Of a stretch of 64,000 nucleotides of DNA, positions 38,419 through 46,808 are shown in pieces. How positions within the stretch are numbered: position 1 is the first letter of the stretch; each line of letters begins with the position of its first letter. This DNA is from Lachnospiraceae bacterium (GTDB lineage Bacteria > Bacillota > Clostridia > Lachnospirales > Lachnospiraceae). The notes beneath the pieces were generated by a model that made no database searches, was not told the DNA's origin, and saw only the letters and a program-made list of their open reading frames with translations. A program made the position numbers and the translations under genes. The DNA lies in contig JAILFA010000124.1 of assembly GCA_024687125.1 (NCBI GenBank), positions 1 through 64,000 on the forward strand, written 5' to 3'.

Positions 38419-40863
38419 CTACGACCGAAGCTCAATATTCATGCTTCCGAGTCCGTTCAGGATCTTCTTCATCGTTCCGGCCACTTCATCGTCTGACAGC
38501 GTCTTCTCCTTGTTGCGGAACGAAAGCGAATAGGCCATAGACTTGAAGCCCTCCTTGATCTGCTCGCCCTCATACAGGTCGAAGAGGCTGACACTTTCCA
38601 GCGTCTTGCCGCCGCGCTGGCGGATCATCTTTTCGATATCGCCAGCAGGAATCTCTCTGGGAACGACCATACTGATATCTCTTGTCACCGCCGGGAATTT
38701 CGCGATCCCCTGATACCGGTGGTCATAACTGGCCCGTTCCACGATGACCGGAAGATCCAGGACAGCGACATAAACACGCCCCTTCATACCGTAGTTATGC
38801 GCGACCATGGGATGCAGCTCACCAAGATATCCTGCGGCAATCTGCTCTTTTCCGTCCGCGAGCAGCACCTGCGCCTGACGGCCGGGATGCAGGAAAGGCT
38901 TCTTCGCCTCGTCCCCGAAAGGCCGGATCTCCGTCGTTTCAAGAAGAGATACACTGTCCAGCAGTTCCTCGACGACGCCCTTCAGCGCGTAAAAATCCCC
39001 CTCACCATAGAACCCCAGTGTCAGCTGCATCCGCTCATCGGGAAGCTGGGTCAGCGGCAGGGATTCCGCGATGTAGATATTGCCAAGTTCAAAGAGCCTG
39101 ACATCCTTATTCCTTCGGTTGAAATTGGTCGCGAGGCTTGTCAGCATCCCGTTCAGGGAGATCGTCCGCATGACGGAGAAATCCTCACCGAGCGGATTGG
39201 CGATCCGGATCGCCTGACGCTCCGGAGCATCCTCCGCAAGATTCAGCTGATCAAACACCTTGGGCGACTCGAACGAATAACAATAGGCCTGTGAAAAGCC
39301 GGCGTATCTGGCCGTTTCCCGCAGTGTCTCCTCCACGCGCAGCTTCCAGGAGAGGCCGCCGGCCGTAGCGCTGTTCTTCGGAAGGGTCACCGGGATCCTG
39401 TCGTATCCGTAAAAACGTGCAATTTCTTCCGCAATATCGCACATTTCGTTCAGATCCTGGCGGAAGCTCGGCACGATGATCGTGTCGCCTTCGACCTTCA
39501 CTTCTTCTCTGTTCAAAATTTCGATCATGTCATCACGGGATATCGATGATCCGATCAGAGCGTTGATGCGATCGACTTCCAGCGGGATCCGTTTTTCCGG
39601 CTTGATCGGCAGTCCGGCTTCCACGATCCCCTGCGTGACCTTGCCGCAGCCCAGCTCCTCAACAAGCGCACAGGCGCGGTTGATCGCCGCTTCGGCATTG
39701 GCGGGATCAAGGCCCTTTTCGAAGAAACCGGAGGCGTCGGTTCTGAGGCCGATCCTCTTGGCGGATTTGCGGATATTGGGTCCGTTAAAAGTCGCCGCCT
39801 CAAAGAGCACCGTCTTTACGTTTTCCGTGATCATGGAATTCTCACCGCCCATGATACCGGCAATGCCGATCTCCTTTTCGGCATCGCAGATCATCAGGAC
39901 ATCCTTGTCCATTGTCCGCTCTTCTCCGTCAAGCGTTACGAACTTGTCGCCGTCCGCGGCGCGGCGCACGATGATCTTGTGTCCCGCAACGGTATCGAGG
40001 TCAAAGGCGTGCATCGGCTGGCCGTACTCGAGCATCACATAGTTGGTGATATCTACAAGATTATTGATCGGCCGGATGCCGCAGGAACGCAGGCGATCAC
40101 GCAGCCATTTCGGGCTCTGCTCGATCCTGATATCCGTGCAGACTCTCGCGCAGTAGCGTGAACAGAGGTCGGTATCCTGCACCTCGACACTGATGTAGTC
40201 CGAGGCCTTTTCAGCCGTCTCATGGATCTCCACGACCGGCTTTTTGAAAGGCAGTTTAAAAGTGGCCGCCGCCTCTCTCGCGATCCCGAGGATGCTGTAG
40301 CAGTCCACACGGTTCGAGGTGATCTCGAATTCAAAGAGCGCGTCCCTGAGTCCGAGTGCTTCCACACCGTCCGTTCCAAGAGCAGGAAGACCGTCCTTTT
40401 CACTGAAGATATGGATTCCCTCCGGATTGGATTCGGGGAACAGATTCTTGTCACAGCCGAGCTCCTCGATAGAGCACATCATGCCGTTGGATTCGATCCC
40501 GCGGAGCTTACCCGCCTTGATCGGGATGCCGTTCTCCGGAAGCGGGCCGCCGTCATGGCCGCCTGCAACCTTGCCGCCGGAGAGAACGACCGGAACGACC
40601 GCACCCTCGAACAGATTCTGCGCGCCGGTCACGATTTGGATCGTTTCCGTCCCGATATCGACCTGACAGATAACGAGCTTGTCCGCGTCTGGATGCTGTT
40701 TGATCTCTTTCACCTGACCGACGACGATCTTTTCCAGATTCTTATCAAGGCGTCTCCAGGTCTCACCCTTGGTCCCCGACAGCGTGAGTGCGTCGAAGAG
40801 CTCCTGATCGGAGCAGGAAAGATCCGGAACATATACTTTTAACCACGAATAGCTTGCGTCCAT
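38419..40863 (-). CDS. pheT: Phenylalanyl-tRNA synthetase beta subunit
   Basis: Beta subunit of the alpha2-beta2 enzyme. Full length at 814 residues, with the tRNA-binding domain (KIVVGQVKEIKQHPDADKL), B3/B4 editing region, B5, the core domain (FELGNIYIAES) and the C-terminal anticodon-binding FDX-ACB domain (KFPAVTRDISMVV, FDLYEGEQIKEGFKSMAYSL). ATG 40863 follows AAGGGGG by 7 nt and lies 12 bp after pheS. Confidence 0.96.
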   Translation of the reverse strand: MDASYSWLKVYVPDLSCSDQELFDALTLSGTKGETWRRLDKNLEKIVVGQVKEIKQHPDADKLVICQVDIGTETIQIVTGAQNLFEGAVVPVVLSGGKVAGGHDGGPLPENGIPIKAGKLRGIESNGMMCSIEELGCDKNLFPESNPEGIHIFSEKDGLPALGTDGVEALGLRDALFEFEITSNRVDCYSILGIAREAAATFKLPFKKPVVEIHETAEKASDYISVEVQDTDLCSRYCARVCTDIRIEQSPKWLRDRLRSCGIRPINNLVDITNYVMLEYGQPMHAFDLDTVAGHKIIVRRAADGDKFVTLDGEERTMDKDVLMICDAEKEIGIAGIMGGENSMITENVKTVLFEAATFNGPNIRKSAKRIGLRTDASGFFEKGLDPANAEAAINRACALVEELGCGKVTQGIVEAGLPIKPEKRIPLEVDRINALIGSSISRDDMIEILNREEVKVEGDTIIVPSFRQDLNEMCDIAEEIARFYGYDRIPVTLPKNSATAGGLSWKLRVEETLRETARYAGFSQAYCYSFESPKVFDQLNLAEDAPERQAIRIANPLGEDFSVMRTISLNGMLTSLATNFNRRNKDVRLFELGNIYIAESLPLTQLPDERMQLTLGFYGEGDFYALKGVVEELLDSVSLLETTEIRPFGDEAKKPFLHPGRQAQVLLADGKEQIAAGYLGELHPMVAHNYGMKGRVYVAVLDLPVIVERASYDHRYQGIAKFPAVTRDISMVVPREIPAGDIEKMIRQRGGKTLESVSLFDLYEGEQIKEGFKSMAYSLSFRNKEKTLSDDEVAGTMKKILNGLGSMNIELRS

Positions 40864-40875
40864 TGATTAACCCCC

Positions 40876-41898
40876 TTAGAACTGTTCCAGGAAACGGCTG
40901 TCGTTCTCATACAGAAGCCGCATATCATCGATTTCATACTTCAGCAGTGCGATGCGTTCCAATCCGACGCCAAACGCAAAGCCTGTATACTCGCGGTTGT
41001 CGATGCCGCTCATCTCGAGCACATGAGGATGAACCATGCCGCAGCCCAGGATCTCGATCCAGCCGGAGCCCTTGCAGAACCGGCAGCCCTTGCCGCCGCA
41101 TTTAAAGCAGGAAACATCCATCTCGGCGGAAGGCTCGGTGAACGGGAAGTGGTGCGGCCGGAATTTGGTCTTTGTCTCCTCGCCGAACAGTTTTTTGGAG
41201 AATTCATCCAGCGTTCCTTTGAGATCCGCAAAAGTAATGTTCTTATCAATGACCAGTCCCTCGACCTGATGGAAGGACGGTGAATGGGTGGCATCCACCT
41301 CGTCCGCGCGGAACACTCTGCCGGGCGAGATCATCTTGATCGGGAGCCTGCCCTTTTCCATCTCGTGTACCTGGGCGGAAGAAGTCTGCGTGCGCAGGAG
41401 CAGATCGCCATGAATGTAGAAAGTATCCTGCTCATCCTTGGCCGGATGATCCGCCGGGATATTGAGCGCCTCAAAATTGTAGTAATCCTTTTCGATCTCC
41501 GGGCCTTCCACGACTTCGTAACCCATACCGACAAAGATCCGCTCGACCTCCTCAAGCGCCACGGTATTGGGGTGCTTATGTCCGACACGCATCTTTTTCG
41601 ACGGCAGCGTCACATCGATGACCTCCGAACGGAGCCGGGCGTCCATGACCGCCGCGTCAAATTTCTTTTTCTGCGCATCCAGTACGCGCTCGATCTCCTC
41701 ACGCGTATCGTTGACAAGCTGGCCGACCTTGGGCCTGTCCTCGGGAGCCACATCCTTCATGCTCTTTAAGATGCCTGTCAGTTCTCCCTTTTTCCCGAGT
41801 ACAGCCACGCGGATATCATTGAGTTTTTCCGCATCCGCTGCCTGCGAGATGGCTTCCAGTGCCTTAGCCCGGATCTCATCGAGTGTTTCTTTGATCAT
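40876..41898 (-). CDS. pheS: Phenylalanyl-tRNA synthetase alpha subunit
   Basis: Catalytic subunit with an N-terminal coiled coil, class II motif 2 (ISPGRVFRADEVDATHSPSFHQVEG) and motif 3 (GFAFGVGLERIALLKY). A zinc-knuckle-like cysteine cluster CFKCGGKGCRFCKGSGW replaces the plain insertion of many homologues. At 340 residues it is normal length. It starts 13 bp after the zorB-like gene with only AAGG as a site. There is no room for the T-box leader commonly found before pheS in Firmicutes, so control must lie upstream of the motor genes or inside them. Confidence 0.96.
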   Translation of the reverse strand: MIKETLDEIRAKALEAISQAADAEKLNDIRVAVLGKKGELTGILKSMKDVAPEDRPKVGQLVNDTREEIERVLDAQKKKFDAAVMDARLRSEVIDVTLPSKKMRVGHKHPNTVALEEVERIFVGMGYEVVEGPEIEKDYYNFEALNIPADHPAKDEQDTFYIHGDLLLRTQTSSAQVHEMEKGRLPIKMISPGRVFRADEVDATHSPSFHQVEGLVIDKNITFADLKGTLDEFSKKLFGEETKTKFRPHHFPFTEPSAEMDVSCFKCGGKGCRFCKGSGWIEILGCGMVHPHVLEMSGIDNREYTGFAFGVGLERIALLKYEIDDMRLLYENDSRFLEQF

Positions 41899-41911
41899 TT
41901 TCCTTCTCCCT

Positions 41912-42922
41912 CTATCTTTCTACCTGTTTGAGTTTGCTGGTATCATTATCATTTTCCTGTGTCTGTTCGTCGGATGTTCCGTTCAGGATCTCGATCATCT
42001 CGCGGATCATCTCCTCATCCTTTAAGCGGAACAGGATCTCGACTCGGCGTGAGGCCTCGGAATCGATCTCTCCGTTTTCCTTGATGACAGGATTGCTGTA
42101 GGATCGTCCGCTGCTCGTTGTGACCGCCCGAAGCGCCTCCAGTTCATCCTTGGACAGGATCCTGCTGTTATCGGCCAGACAGTAGGCCGCAACGGAATAG
42201 GCGCGCTTCTGTGAGAGCTCCAGGTTATACAGATAGCCGCCGCTCGTATCCGTATGCCCCTCGATGATGATCTCGGAGACATACTCCCTGTACTCCGGCC
42301 CCATCAGGATCTTGACATAACGCGGCAGGAACTTGTCCAGGAACTCCTTGCCGGTCGCCTTGAGTTCCGACTGTCCGTAAGAGAACAGGATGCTGGACTG
42401 AAAGGTGATCGCACCGGTCTGCTCATCCACCGCAAGCTCCAGTCCGGAATCATCAAACTCCTTTTTCAGTGCCTCGATCAGTTCGCTCCGCACGCCGATG
42501 ATCCGGTCGAGCTTTGCCTGCTGGGATGCCATCAGACTTTCCAGCTCCGAGAGCAGTACATGCTGTGCCTTTAATTCCTCTTCCTGCGTCGCCAGCTGAT
42601 CCTGCTGAGCGATCAGTTTTTCAGCCTGTGCGAGCAGCTGCGTCTCCTGCAGCGCGATGGCTTCCTTCTGCTGATCGAGGAGAAGCGACTGGGTAGCCAC
42701 AGTCTCGCGCTCCATCTCCAGTGCATCCGTCTGGACCATCAGTTCCTCTTCTTTTCCGAGGAGCTGGCGTTCCTTTTCGTCATACTGGATCTGGGCACGC
42801 AGCATCGTAAAGGCGATGATCACCACAAAGGTGAGCAGCAGCCCTGCCATCATATCGGAATACGAGAGCCAGTAGGTGGTCTCTTCGTCCAGTCTCCGTT
42901 TTCTACGCCGTTTTCCGGTCAT
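41912..42922 (-). CDS. ZorB/MotB-like stator protein with OmpA peptidoglycan-binding domain
   Basis: A short basic N-terminus, one transmembrane helix with the ion-binding Asp (YWLSYSDMMAGLLLTFVVIIAF), about 120 residues of coiled coil rich in Gln and Glu, then an OmpA/MotB domain (ILFSYGQSELKATGKEFL, IIIEGHTDTSGGYLYNLELSQKRA). MotB-type proteins anchor ion-driven motors to the cell wall. The pair with the upstream MotA-like gene resembles ZorA/ZorB of Zorya defence more than flagellar MotA/MotB, because its partner has a long cytoplasmic tail. No ZorC, ZorD or ZorE is present. The genes overlap by one base (TGATG). Confidence 0.85.
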   Translation of the reverse strand: MTGKRRRKRRLDEETTYWLSYSDMMAGLLLTFVVIIAFTMLRAQIQYDEKERQLLGKEEELMVQTDALEMERETVATQSLLLDQQKEAIALQETQLLAQAEKLIAQQDQLATQEEELKAQHVLLSELESLMASQQAKLDRIIGVRSELIEALKKEFDDSGLELAVDEQTGAITFQSSILFSYGQSELKATGKEFLDKFLPRYVKILMGPEYREYVSEIIIEGHTDTSGGYLYNLELSQKRAYSVAAYCLADNSRILSKDELEALRAVTTSSGRSYSNPVIKENGEIDSEASRRVEILFRLKDEEMIREMIEILNGTSDEQTQENDNDTSKLKQVER

Positions 42923-44346
42923 CAGGAACCACGCTTCCCAAAGATCGACACCTTTTCTTTCCCTTCCTTGCCGGATGTTTCAAAGTGGCGGATCGTCTCC
43001 ACCAGAGAGTCGTTGAGCCGTTCAATGTTCTTCTCCAGTTTGCCGAGAGCGTCCTGAACGTCGACATACGCCTCACTGTAGCTGTCCGGGATCTTCTCCG
43101 CCATTTTTTCCAGACGTACGACCATCTCCCTGAACTCGATATTGGCCTGATGAACGGACTCGGAGAGCTTGGCCGCCGTCTGGTCCGTGATCTGCGGCAT
43201 CCGGTCGATATCATCGTGCATGGTGCTGATCAGACGCTCCTGATCACCCAGCCAGGTCGTATAGCGGGCAGCCTGTTCCGCAGTGCCGGAGAGCACGACC
43301 CTGAGCTGCGCGGCGTTCTCTTTCTGCAGCTTGTAGGTCTGATCGATCGTATAGGACAGCTGTGAGAACGAATTGTTCAGCGACTTGTTCATCTCCGCGA
43401 TAAAAGCATTGGTGATCACACCGAGCGCGTCCAGCTGGTTCTTTTCCGCCCCTTCCGCGAACCGGGCGATCGTGTCGTCAAACCGGTCAAACTGCGGTGT
43501 GAGCAGATCCTCCAGTCCCTCGGCAAGGGAATCCGCGATGTTGTGGGTAAGGAGTCTGAGCTGCTCTGTCTGTGTCTTCATCATATCCATCATGCGGTTG
43601 CGCGTATCGGTCTCCGCATCCGGCAGCACATAGCGGTGATAGACTTCGGCAAACTCGTGGAGGGCCTCCTCGGTCTCCTCGATCTTGCGCTTGTAGACAT
43701 AATTGAAGATCAGGGAAAAGACCATGCCGTAGATGGAAGTATGGAAGGCAACCTTGATACCGCTCATCAGCGGTGCGATGCTGTTTGTGATCTCCGCGGT
43801 GGATCCTGTCGCAAAGCCCTGCAGACCAAAGGACAGACCGATGAACGTGCCCAGGATTCCCAGACCGGTCAGGGCGCCGGGAACCTGATTGATCACGTTG
43901 CGGTGCAGCAGTTCATCCGCCAGATCGTCGCCGATATAATCCTCGATCTCACAGACAGCCGCGCCGCTCAGGTTCTTTTCCGCTCTCGCGGCATCTGTCA
44001 GGAAGTCGCGGTAGGCGTCCGCCAGGATCCCGTCGTCAAACAGTCTCCCGTAGGCATTGCGATAGGTCTCCCAGAGATATCTTCCGGCATTTCCCGCGTT
44101 CTCCGCGTCTTCTTTGATCCTGGTCATGGCGACCCGCAGATACAGGATGACCCGATTGGCCGGGATCAGCGCCGAAGATTCACATTTCAGGAAGATCAGC
44201 CCGACGATCACGAACATGGTGCCGTTGACGATGAGATTCACCAGCTCCGGCTGCTCCCCCATGAAGAAATTCAGATAGATGCACACCAGTGCCATCAGTA
44301 CATAGACGATCGTCAAAAGCCATTCATACCATTTCCGTCCGGGCAT
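42922..44346 (-). CDS. ZorA/MotA-like proton-channel protein with long helical tail
   Basis: Two N-terminal transmembrane helices, a cytoplasmic segment, then the MotA/TolQ/ExbB core (NQVPGALTGLGILGTFIGLSFGLQGF and SGIKVAFHTSIYGMVFSLIFNYVYKRK). The C-terminal half (about residues 240-474) is a predicted long helical tail rich in Leu, Gln and Asp (MMKTQTEQLRLLTHNIADSL to ERLNDSLVETIRHFETSGKE). Tail plus MotA core is the ZorA layout. Followed directly by the MotB-like gene and then pheST. ATG 44346 follows AGAGG. 6S RNA lies upstream. Its job here is unknown. Confidence 0.85.
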   Translation of the reverse strand: MPGRKWYEWLLTIVYVLMALVCIYLNFFMGEQPELVNLIVNGTMFVIVGLIFLKCESSALIPANRVILYLRVAMTRIKEDAENAGNAGRYLWETYRNAYGRLFDDGILADAYRDFLTDAARAEKNLSGAAVCEIEDYIGDDLADELLHRNVINQVPGALTGLGILGTFIGLSFGLQGFATGSTAEITNSIAPLMSGIKVAFHTSIYGMVFSLIFNYVYKRKIEETEEALHEFAEVYHRYVLPDAETDTRNRMMDMMKTQTEQLRLLTHNIADSLAEGLEDLLTPQFDRFDDTIARFAEGAEKNQLDALGVITNAFIAEMNKSLNNSFSQLSYTIDQTYKLQKENAAQLRVVLSGTAEQAARYTTWLGDQERLISTMHDDIDRMPQITDQTAAKLSESVHQANIEFREMVVRLEKMAEKIPDSYSEAYVDVQDALGKLEKNIERLNDSLVETIRHFETSGKEGKEKVSIFGKRGS

Positions 44347-44405
44347 TTCTTCTTCCTCTCATAAGCACAACAGTTCATGTGACGGCTGAAGTTCATTTCA
44401 ATAGT

Positions 44406-44600
44406 TGAACCCGCGATGCCGTTTCCTGCTTTTTGACTCCTAGCCAAAGCCAGGTGGGTAACCGCAGTCCTGTTTCTGCCTTCCTCTGCCATAACCGCTT
44501 AAGCGGCCGAAGGCGTGACATCGACGAGGAGCATATAGGAATCCCGTTTAAAGTAATTGTAGGTTCAAAAACGCAGGAGGTGTCGAACATCTCAGGCTCG
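44406..44600 (-). ncRNA. ssrS: 6S RNA (SsrS), RNA polymerase regulator
   Basis: The minus strand begins GAGCCTGAGATGTTCG, close to the start of E. coli 6S RNA (CTGAGATGTTCG). The closing helix pairs CCTGAGATG (44596-44588) with CATCGCGGG (44418-44410) with one mismatch. The interior has TTGAACCTACAATTACTTT, GGGATTCCTAT and GGTTACCCACCTGG, which I recognise as typical of clostridial 6S. A strong promoter lies at the right distance, and the length of about 195 nt is normal. 6S RNA binds the housekeeping holoenzyme as an open-promoter mimic. The 3' end is approximate. The 80-residue minus ORF overlapping it is spurious. Confidence 0.8.
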
Positions 44601-44606
44601 CCGAAG

Positions 44607-44635
44607 ATTATACCACATTGCGGTACCCTCTGCAA
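44607..44635 (-). promoter_or_regulatory. Promoter of the 6S RNA gene
   Basis: TTGCAG (44635-44630), 17 bp, TATAAT (44612-44607) with TGG giving an extended -10. The predicted start point is about 44600, at the first bases of the 6S closing helix. Confidence 0.8.
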
Positions 44636-44672
44636 ATGGCATTCTATGCTTTCTCCGAAGTATTCACAGGGA

Positions 44673-45923
44673 TCACAGCACCTGAAAAATATAGAACTTC
44701 AGATAATAGGAATTGGCATCTCCTGTCCACAGGATCGGATGGTCCGGTGCCTGCTGGCGGAATTCAACCTGTCTCAGACGCCGATGAGCGGATCTGGCGG
44801 CTTCGGCGATCGTGCGCGCAAACAGTTCCTCCTCCATGAAATGGGAGCAGGTGCAGGTTGCCAGATACCCGCCCTCCCGGACCAGACGCATCCCCCGGAG
44901 ATTGATCTCCCGATAGCCCGCTGCCGCTTTTTTCACGGAGGCACGGGACTTTGTGAATGCCGGCGGATCGAGGATCACAACATCAAACTTTTCCTTTCGG
45001 CGCTCCAGCTCAGGAAGCAGGTCAAAGATATCCGCCGTCTGAAAAGAGACCGCCTGTTCCAGGCCGTTTTGTTTGGCGTTTTCGGTTGCCTGCGCAACGG
45101 CCGTCTCCGAAGCATCAACAGCAAGCACACTCTCCGCTCCGCCCACGGCGGCATTCAGTGCAAAAGCCCCGGTATGCGTGAAGCAGTCGAGAACGCGCGC
45201 TCCTTTGCAGAGACTGCGGATCGCGAGACGGTTATACTTCTGATCCAGGAAAAAACCGGTCTTCTGACCGTTTGCGATATCCACCAGATACCGGATGCCG
45301 TTCTCAACGATCGGAACGTTTGTCTCCCCGCCTTGCTGCGTCCCGGGGACCTCCAGCCACCCGCTGACCCTCGGCAGTCCTTCCAGATCTCTCTCCTTGG
45401 AGTCGCTCCGTTCATAGACACCGCGGATCGATTCGCCGTCCTTCTTCAGCACATCCGCAAGAAAAGCCAGGATCTTTTCTTTGAACCTGTCAATTCCGAG
45501 CGCCAGAGATTCGACGACAAGCACCTCCCCGAAGCGGTCCACCGTCAGTCCCGGGAGCAGATCCGACTCACCGAAGATCAGCCGGCAGGCCGTAAGATCC
45601 TCCGGAGAGCGCATCACATGCTTACGGTACTCCCAGGCAGCACGGACCCTTTCCAGGAGAAGCTCATCCGACACCGGCCGCTTCCGGTCCCTGGACAGGA
45701 TGCGGATCCGGATCCGGGAATGTGAATTGTAAAACCCGTAGCCCAGAAAATATCCGTCATGGTCCAGCAGTTCAACGATTTCTCCGTCAGCGGGTTCTTT
45801 TTCCAGATGATCGATCTCATTGTCATAGATCCAGAGTCCGCCGGCCTTAAAGCTGCGGCCCTCTCCTCTCTTCAGTACGGCGCTTGCCGTCACGCTTGTC
45901 TGTCCCTCTTCATAAGGCGCCAT
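44673..45923 (-). CDS. 23S rRNA cytosine-C5 methyltransferase, RlmI-like
   Basis: Class I SAM-dependent rRNA methyltransferase. N-terminal PUA domain (GRSFKAGGLWIYDNEI), an EEHEE linker domain (DLLPGLTVDRFGEVLVVES) and the Rossmann core (DQKYNRLAIRSL, VLDCFTHTGAFALNAA). Motif IV is VVILDPPAFTKS, and the catalytic Cys lies in ATCTCSHFM. Length of 416 residues fits RlmI. ATG 45923 follows AAAGGA. A -10 TATAAT lies at 45982-45977 without a good -35. Transcription would run into the 6S gene. Confidence 0.9.
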   Translation of the reverse strand: MAPYEEGQTSVTASAVLKRGEGRSFKAGGLWIYDNEIDHLEKEPADGEIVELLDHDGYFLGYGFYNSHSRIRIRILSRDRKRPVSDELLLERVRAAWEYRKHVMRSPEDLTACRLIFGESDLLPGLTVDRFGEVLVVESLALGIDRFKEKILAFLADVLKKDGESIRGVYERSDSKERDLEGLPRVSGWLEVPGTQQGGETNVPIVENGIRYLVDIANGQKTGFFLDQKYNRLAIRSLCKGARVLDCFTHTGAFALNAAVGGAESVLAVDASETAVAQATENAKQNGLEQAVSFQTADIFDLLPELERRKEKFDVVILDPPAFTKSRASVKKAAAGYREINLRGMRLVREGGYLATCTCSHFMEEELFARTIAEAARSAHRRLRQVEFRQQAPDHPILWTGDANSYYLKFYIFQVL

Positions 45924-46056
45924 CGATCGTTTCCTTTCAGCTTCCGCGAACTTAAAACTCTGATCACCAGACTCCCATTATACTACGAAACAGCCGCCAT
46001 ATCACGATAACGGTCAAAACCTCCGCCGCCTTCAAAATGCCCCTGGGAATAAGGGA

Positions 46057-46085
46057 TTGTCACATAATACCGGACAAAGTATAAT
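46057..46085 (+). promoter_or_regulatory. Sigma-A promoter for the HAD phosphatase
   Basis: TTGTCA (46057-46062), 17 bp, TATAAT (46080-46085). It lies in the divergent gap with the RlmI-like gene. Confidence 0.75.
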
Positions 46086-46129
46086 GAACCGGACTCAGGA
46101 CCTTTGGATAATCGATGGAGGAGAAAAGG

Positions 46130-46807
46130 ATGCCAGGCACACAATACTATGTGATCTTTGATATGGACGGCGTGATCTTTGATTCCGAGCGTGCCTGCCT
46201 GTACTGCTGGCAGGAGATCGCCGCGGATTTCGGGATGCCGGATGTGGAGGACGTCTTCCGCCGGTGCATCGGCACAAACAACCAACAGACACGGGATATC
46301 GTTGAAAATGCCTATGCGGAAGAATTCGGAAGCGGGATCGCTGACAGGCTCATGGCCGAGAGTTCCCGGAGATTCCACGCGAAATATGATAACGGCAATC
46401 TCCCTGTCAAAGATGGCGTCCGGGAGATCCTGACCTTTCTGAAAGATGCCGGTGTCACGCTCGGTCTGGCCTCTTCGACCCGAAAAGCCTCTGTGGAATG
46501 TGAACTGCGTGAGGCGGGGTTCCTCGATTATTTCAATCATATCGTCGGAGGAGATGCCGTATGTGTGAGCAAGCCCGATCCCGAGATCTATGAGATCGCC
46601 ATCCGGGAACTGGGAGCGGTCCCTGCCCGCACCTGGGCGATCGAAGATTCCTTCAACGGGATCCGTTCCGCACACGCGGCACAGCTGCGTCCCATCATGG
46701 TCCCGGACATCATTCCCGCGGATGAGGAGATGCGCGGTCTCAGTGAGGTGGTCTGCGCCGATCTCAGAGAGGCCAGGGACTATCTCGCCAGGCAGATCGA
46801 GGGATAG
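46130..46807 (+). CDS. HAD-superfamily phosphatase, beta-phosphoglucomutase-like
   Basis: Motif I with the nucleophile Asp (YVIFDMDGVIFDSE), a four-helix cap, motif II (LGLASSTRK), motif III lysine (CVSKPDPEIYEIA) and motif IV (WAIEDSFNGIRSA). Cytoplasmic, 226 residues, acting on a phosphorylated sugar or nucleotide that cannot be named from sequence. The start is ATG 46130, 8 nt after GGAGG; the track's ATG 46115 overlaps that site. It ends one base before the convergent hydrolase gene. Confidence 0.9.
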   Translation: MPGTQYYVIFDMDGVIFDSERACLYCWQEIAADFGMPDVEDVFRRCIGTNNQQTRDIVENAYAEEFGSGIADRLMAESSRRFHAKYDNGNLPVKDGVREILTFLKDAGVTLGLASSTRKASVECELREAGFLDYFNHIVGGDAVCVSKPDPEIYEIAIRELGAVPARTWAIEDSFNGIRSAHAAQLRPIMVPDIIPADEEMRGLSEVVCADLREARDYLARQIEG

Positions 46808-46808
46808 A

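Noticed and set aside
41899-41911. T-box leader for pheST
   Set aside because: Only 13 bp separate pheS from the upstream gene, so no T-box can fit.
41912-44346. A complete Zorya anti-phage system
   Set aside because: Only ZorA- and ZorB-like proteins are present; no ZorC, ZorD or ZorE gene lies within 10 kb on either side.
44393-44635. 80-residue minus-strand ORF
   Set aside because: It overlaps the 6S RNA and its promoter; no ribosome binding site and no family resemblance.
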